A stretch of DNA of 44,359 bases, from NCBI GenBank assembly GCA_903970475.1, contig CAJCIQ010000123.1:1-44359 (forward strand). The letters are read 5' to 3'. Below, piece after piece: positions 40,878 through 44,359 of the stretch. The notes under the pieces are model-generated. The model worked only from the letters and a program-made list of their open reading frames with translations. It was not told where the DNA came from and did not search any database. Source of the stretch: Beijerinckiaceae bacterium (GTDB lineage: Bacteria; Bacteroidota; Bacteroidia; Chitinophagales; Chitinophagaceae). The translations under genes were made by a program, and so were the position numbers. Positions within the stretch are counted from its first letter, which is position 1; each line of letters opens with the position of its first letter.

Positions 40878-41612
40878 ATGGAACGTAATTGGAAAACCGA
40901 GGTGCTGAAATATTTGGACGAGGCCCGTGGTTTGGGGATTTTTATGATTTCAGCGGCCTTTTTTGATGCCCTTGTAAATTATCCGGGTTTGCCATTTCGG
41001 CATATGATTTCCTCAGACTTACTAAGGCGATTTTTAGTGGGCTTGACGATGGGGCTTACCGCTTTGTACATATTTACATCAAAGTTTGGTGTAAAATCCG
41101 GTGCTTATATTAATCCGGCTGTCACTTTTGTTCGTTACCGTTTAGGTGATATAAACAAAACGGATGCTATCTTTTATACAGTTTTTCAGTTTGCGGGCGG
41201 CAGCATAGGTATGTTTTTGGTATGCTTCTTATTTCCGAAATGGATGCTGGACCCGAATGTTAATTACATTATCACAGTTCCTGGAAAGGCTGGGACTATA
41301 ATGGCATTTTTAATGGAATTTCTGATCTCCTTTTTATTGATTGTGGTTGTGTTATTCATGGGTATAAGGAGGGCCTGGAATAAGTACACACCTTATGTTG
41401 TATCGTTTCTGATTATGCTGTTTATTACGTTTGAATCTCCTTTTAGCGGCATGAGCATGAACCCGGCCCGGACTTTTTCTTCGGCAATTGTGTCGGGTGA
41501 ATGGAAATCATTCTGGTTGTATTGCACTGCTCCGGTAATGGGAATGATTGCCGGAGAATATCTCTACCGTAAATGGAAAAATATTTTTCAGCCAAAAATG
41601 TATAGAAAATGA
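40878..41612 (+). CDS. MIP family channel (aquaporin/glycerol facilitator-like)
   Basis: A 244-residue six-helix channel of the major intrinsic protein family. Both signature half-helix motifs are intact: NPA in KSGAYINPAVTFVRYRLG after helix 2, and NPA in SGMSMNPARTFSSAIVSG, with the Arg after the second NPA that lines the selectivity filter. Helices include FLVGLTMGLTALYIFTSKF and TIMAFLMEFLISFLLIVVVLFMG. Whether it carries water, glycerol or another small neutral solute cannot be read here. It is encoded between an FAD oxidoreductase and glucose dehydrogenase and overlaps the latter by 4 bp (ATGA). Confidence 0.93.
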   Translation: MERNWKTEVLKYLDEARGLGIFMISAAFFDALVNYPGLPFRHMISSDLLRRFLVGLTMGLTALYIFTSKFGVKSGAYINPAVTFVRYRLGDINKTDAIFYTVFQFAGGSIGMFLVCFLFPKWMLDPNVNYIITVPGKAGTIMAFLMEFLISFLLIVVVLFMGIRRAWNKYTPYVVSFLIMLFITFESPFSGMSMNPARTFSSAIVSGEWKSFWLYCTAPVMGMIAGEYLYRKWKNIFQPKMYRK

Positions 41613-42418
41613 ATTCCTCACCCAAATTACAAGGACAGGCTGCTTTAGTTACCGGTGCAAACAGTGGCATAGGACGAGGGGTAGCCCTGGCATTGGCCAA
41701 TGATGGTGCTAAAGTCGTTGTCAATTATGTGGCGGCCCCTGAATCGGCCGAAGAAGTAGTATCTGAAATTAAAAAGAATGGAGGTCTGGCCATTGCCTTG
41801 CAGGGGGATGTCAGCAGGGAAGATGAGGTTAAGGCTATGTTTGAACTTATGGTTAAGGAATTCGGAACTATTGATATTCTGGTCGCTAATGCGGGCATTC
41901 AAAAGGATTGTAATTTCGAGGATATGAGTTTGGAGGACTGGAATAGAGTGCTCGATATCAATTTGACGGGGCAATTTCTATGCGCCAGGGAGGCTGTCCG
42001 GGAATTTATAAGAAGGGGCATGGTAAAAGAGCGTAGCTGTGCGCTCGGGAAAATAATATGCATGAGCAGTGTTCATCAGGAGATTCCCTGGGGTGGCCAT
42101 GTTAATTATGCTACGTCAAAGGGTGGTATCAACATGATGATGAAGAGTATGGCTCAGGAACTTGCGCCAAAGAAAATACGGGTAAACAGCATCGCTCCGG
42201 GAGCCATTGAAACGGGTATTAATCAAAAAGTTTGGAGTACTTCAGCAGCTCTGGACCGATTGTTAACACTTATTCCATATGGCCGCATCGGTATGCCTGA
42301 CGATATCGGTAAGTTGGCGGTTTGGCTGGCAAGTGATGAGTCGGATTACATAACAGGAACTACGGTGTTTATCGATGGGGGTATGACATTATACCCGGGA
42401 TTTTCGACGAATGGATAA
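41609..42418 (+). CDS. gdh: Glucose 1-dehydrogenase (SDR, Bacillus GDH type)
   Basis: A 269-residue classical SDR. It has TGANSGIGRGVALALANDGAKVVVNY for cofactor binding, NAGIQ, the catalytic serine in CMSSVHQEIPWGGHVNYATSKGG with Tyr and Lys of YxxxK, and IRVNSIAPGAIETGIN. SSVHxxIPW and the C-terminal FIDGGMTLYPGF match Bacillus glucose 1-dehydrogenase (beta-D-glucose to gluconolactone with NAD(P)). The start overlaps the MIP channel stop by 4 bp. Relatives also serve as general-stress oxidoreductases, so strict glucose specificity is probable rather than certain. Confidence 0.9.
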   Translation: MNSSPKLQGQAALVTGANSGIGRGVALALANDGAKVVVNYVAAPESAEEVVSEIKKNGGLAIALQGDVSREDEVKAMFELMVKEFGTIDILVANAGIQKDCNFEDMSLEDWNRVLDINLTGQFLCAREAVREFIRRGMVKERSCALGKIICMSSVHQEIPWGGHVNYATSKGGINMMMKSMAQELAPKKIRVNSIAPGAIETGINQKVWSTSAALDRLLTLIPYGRIGMPDDIGKLAVWLASDESDYITGTTVFIDGGMTLYPGFSTNG

Positions 42419-42462
42419 ACTGCGGTAGGGGCGTCCCTGTTCTCCAGAGTGGGTATCAAATT

Positions 42463-43434
42463 ATGGATAACCTGGCTTACAATTATCGAACTTATTTCCC
42501 CTTTATTGGCGCTTATAACCAAAGAAAACGGCTAAATTTATGGTCGGTGGAGGGGAGACCTTTTTTGGAGGCAGACGTCCACACGATCTATGCGTCGGAC
42601 TTTTTCCGGGTACTTGATTTTAAGTGCCGGTGCACGGACTGCAGCAAGTCGAAACCTGAATACAGCAACAACTTTACCGTGGCATTCATTCGGAAAGGGA
42701 ATTTTCAATTCAATGTTTTCCGAAGATCGCTGGATGCGCACCCAGGGCGTATGCTGATAAGCAAGCCCTATAATGAGCGCACGGTGACGCATGTGCATAC
42801 GGTGCCGGATGAATGTACCGTCTTTGATTTTAAAGATGCCTTTTATCGGGAGATTTTGGAGCAGCATGGCGGGACTGGGTTTTTCCTCGACCCGGACTGG
42901 CATTCAACACTGATAAAGACAACGGTAGAGACGGAGTTCCTCCATTTTACCCTTGTACAATTGTTGGCAAAGTGCGAAAGCAGCCGCCTGCGGGTGGATC
43001 AATTGGTTCTGGACATAATTGACTTGGTGTTGGCGGAACTGAAAGAAGGAGTGGCCCCTTTCGTTATGGATACTCGCCTGAAAGAAAATCATTTGAGCAC
43101 GATCGAGCAGGCGAAAGACTATATTTCTACTAATTTTACGAGGGATATTTCTCTCGGTGAGCTGGCTGAATATTGTCATGTCAGCCCCTTCCATTTCAGC
43201 AGGATCGTTAAGATGTTTACTGCTACCTCGCCCTATAAGTTCCTTAAATCCGTACGGCTAAAGTATGCAGCGCGGCTGTTGCGGGATACGACGCTGCCTG
43301 TTTCTGGTATTGCTTTTTCTTCAGGCTTTTGCAGCCTGGATTATTTTACAGCCGCCTTTCATAAAGTTTATAAATGTGCCCCTTCGGCCTTTCGTGTGGC
43401 CAAAGGGGCGTTGATTAAAGGATTTCCCTCCTGA
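42463..43434 (+). CDS. AraC family transcriptional regulator with Cys-rich sensing domain
   Basis: A 323-residue regulator. The N-terminal domain contains FKCRCTDCSKSKPEYSNNFTVAFIRKGNFQFNVFRRSLDAHPGRMLI, a cupin-like fold with a CxCxxC cluster near 51-56 that could sense metal or redox state. The C-terminal double HTH is ISLGELAEYCHVSPFHFSRIVKMFTATSPYKFLKSVRLKYAARLL and LPVSGIAFSSGFCSLDYFTAAFHKVYKCAPSAFR. It begins 44 bp after the glucose dehydrogenase stop on the same strand, so it may be the operon's own regulator. Its 3' end is overlapped by the convergent amber-interrupted gene. Confidence 0.92.
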   Translation: MDNLAYNYRTYFPFIGAYNQRKRLNLWSVEGRPFLEADVHTIYASDFFRVLDFKCRCTDCSKSKPEYSNNFTVAFIRKGNFQFNVFRRSLDAHPGRMLISKPYNERTVTHVHTVPDECTVFDFKDAFYREILEQHGGTGFFLDPDWHSTLIKTTVETEFLHFTLVQLLAKCESSRLRVDQLVLDIIDLVLAELKEGVAPFVMDTRLKENHLSTIEQAKDYISTNFTRDISLGELAEYCHVSPFHFSRIVKMFTATSPYKFLKSVRLKYAARLLRDTTLPVSGIAFSSGFCSLDYFTAAFHKVYKCAPSAFRVAKGALIKGFPS

Positions 43435-43969
43435 CAACACGGAATTCAGCCTGGAGCCTCCAGGACTCTCCTCCGTCGGTGCTGGTCTCACCCCGCCAGA
43501 AGAAGGAATCCTGCTCCATGTCGGTGAAAGTCCATCGGTTCATCTGGCCGTTGTCTTTTTTTTCTTCCTACAGGATATGATCGCCCAAGTCGGCGGCCAC
43601 CAATTCGTTTCGGGCTCCGGTGGCAGCATTGAACCAGTAGATCTTCCATTGTTGGGTTGGTTCGTCAAATATCCGGATGGTTGTCCCATAACGATTACTT
43701 GCAGGGATGATCTTCCCTGTGCGGAGTGGCCGCGCCGGTACAATAAAAACATCCTGGACAGCCCGACCTTCTAATATCCAGGAAAAATGCCATTCTCCTT
43801 TGGAAGTCCGGGTAGTTCCATCCACGGCATAGTTTGTGACTGTCGCTTCCCAACTGCCGATAAACCGATGGTAGGTTCGGGCGGCCGCACGACTTTCCCC
43901 CAACTTCTCGTTGGATAATAAGGCGGAGGTGAAGGGATCCATCCCGATCGCAGTGTTTTCATTTTGCAT
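43415..43969 (-). pseudogene. Beta-barrel-type unknown protein interrupted by an in-frame amber codon
   Basis: One reading frame of 184 codons from ATG 43969 to TAA at 43415-43417, broken by a single TAG at 43568-43570 (codon 134). The first part (133 aa) reads RFIGSWEATVTNYAVDGTTRTSKGEWHFSWILEGRAVQDVFIV...IRIFDEPTQQWKIYWFN; after the TAG the same frame continues RWTFTDMEQDSFFWRGETSTDGGESWRLQAEF. These are clearly one domain: a repeated W-rich beta-strand pattern like DUF1579/lipocalin-type proteins. There is no frameshift. Either a recent nonsense mutation has killed the gene or the codon is read through. No signal peptide. The end overlaps the AraC gene by 20 bp. Confidence 0.75.
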
Positions 43970-44286
43970 GACTGTACTGTTTATGATTAGTAAAGGGCGA
44001 GGATATAATATGAGGGAGGGGCAGGCTTTAGAAATCTTGCTGTTTTTGATATTATCTGCGCGTGGCTTCTATGCGACTAGAATGAGCTGATAGTCTTCAG
44101 GAGATAAAATTTCGCATATTTTTAAGTTGTACTCAACTTTAGCGAATTTTCAGGTTACCTTGATATAATGAAATATAACTTATCACTACTAACCGACTAA
44201 AATAGTGAAAAAAGGGAAGAAAAAAGGGGCACCCGTAGGGCACCCGCTAATGTTGTAGATTTGTTTTACTACGAACTTATCACAAC
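43970..44286. other. Non-coding region with small repeats at right end
   Basis: 317 bp with no credible gene. It contains a short palindrome AAGTTG/CAACTT (44124-44139) and two tandem copies of GGGCACCCG (44226-44234 and 44237-44245) just before a possible transposase start. The repeats may be near an insertion-sequence end, but terminal inverted repeats cannot be judged without the right flank. Confidence 0.45.
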
Positions 44287-44355
44287 ATGGGTAAAAATAC
44301 GGAAGTAAAATTAGTCGGTCACCCGATTGTGTGCCTTGAAGTGCTTATAGGCTAA
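44287..44355 (+). pseudogene. Possible start of an IS4-like transposase, interrupted
   Basis: ATG followed by GKNTEVKLVGHPIVCLEVLIG and TAA. The opening MGKNT...GxPI resembles the N-terminus of IS4-family transposases common in Bacteroidota (MxKNTxxxGQPIxxQLLxLI). The frame closes after 22 codons and the window ends, so a frameshifted or dead copy is as likely as chance. Confidence 0.25.
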
Positions 44356-44359
44356 GCAC

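Noticed and set aside
43553..43564. T-rich run suggesting a homopolymer frameshift in the gene at 43415-43969
   Set aside because: Codons before and after the run are in the same frame; the interruption is the TAG at 43568-43570, not a shift.
44226..44245. GGGCACCCG direct repeats as a CRISPR array
   Set aside because: Only two short copies with a 2-bp gap; no spacer structure or cas genes.

Overview
The window looks like a chromosomal segment of a soil-type Bacteroidota, most likely near Chitinophaga/Niastella (family Chitinophagaceae). The basis is family content rather than a marker gene: a GH144-type glycoamylase protein, a GH3 enzyme with a SusC-style carboxypeptidase-regulatory tail, a DUF4157 (eCIS-core) protein, TAnnTTTG-type promoter elements, and weak or absent Shine-Dalgarno sequences. 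No rRNA, tRNA or CRISPR array was seen.

Layout. 1-6360 (-) is most of a giant cyclic beta-1,2-glucan synthase running off the left edge; its start overlaps the last 47 codons of an otherwise missing ATP synthase gamma gene. 6755-8676 (+) holds two PRC-barrel paralogues around an unknown gene. 8665-10792 (-) is a small operon (two SDRs and an SRPBCC protein). 10.9-12.8 kb is eroded: tails or pieces of an aldehyde dehydrogenase, a cyclase-family hydrolase and a serine hydrolase lie around an intact DoxX-like gene and a thioesterase. 13.0-18.2 kb has two acyltransferase-3 membrane enzymes and a secreted GH3, plus the tail of a lost SDR. 18.4-22.3 kb is regulatory: an ECF41-type sigma factor, a truncated NmrA-like gene, an AraC regulator and two SRPBCC proteins. 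22.3-30.0 kb carries a large eCIS-core protein whose C-terminal half looks like a GT-B glycosyltransferase, a TPR membrane protein with a frameshifted leader, a class 3 lipase, and an MBL-hydrolase/TetR pair with two copies of the same operator-like sequence.

30020-38990 (-) is the most striking unit: a nine-gene, tightly overlapping operon. It encodes a complete caa3-type oxidase (CtaC, CtaD, CtaE, a subunit IV-like protein and CtaG), a Rieske protein, and a cytochrome b with a fused cytochrome c domain. It then runs straight on, with 4-bp spacing and a 4-bp overlap, into two glycosidases without signal peptides (GH39 and GH144-type). 39325-42418 (+) is an operon of a GMC oxidoreductase with a four-cysteine motif, a MIP channel and a Bacillus-type glucose 1-dehydrogenase, followed by an AraC regulator. 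The right end has a gene split by an in-frame amber codon and the possible start of an IS4-like transposase.

Two themes link the genes. One is glucan and glucose metabolism: beta-1,2-glucan synthase, a GH144-type glucanase, GH39, GH3, OpgC-like acyltransferases, glucose dehydrogenase and GMC oxidase. The other is gene decay: at least seven remnants lie beside intact genes, which suggests a formerly larger, partly acquired stress/respiration/glucan island that has lost pieces by deletion.
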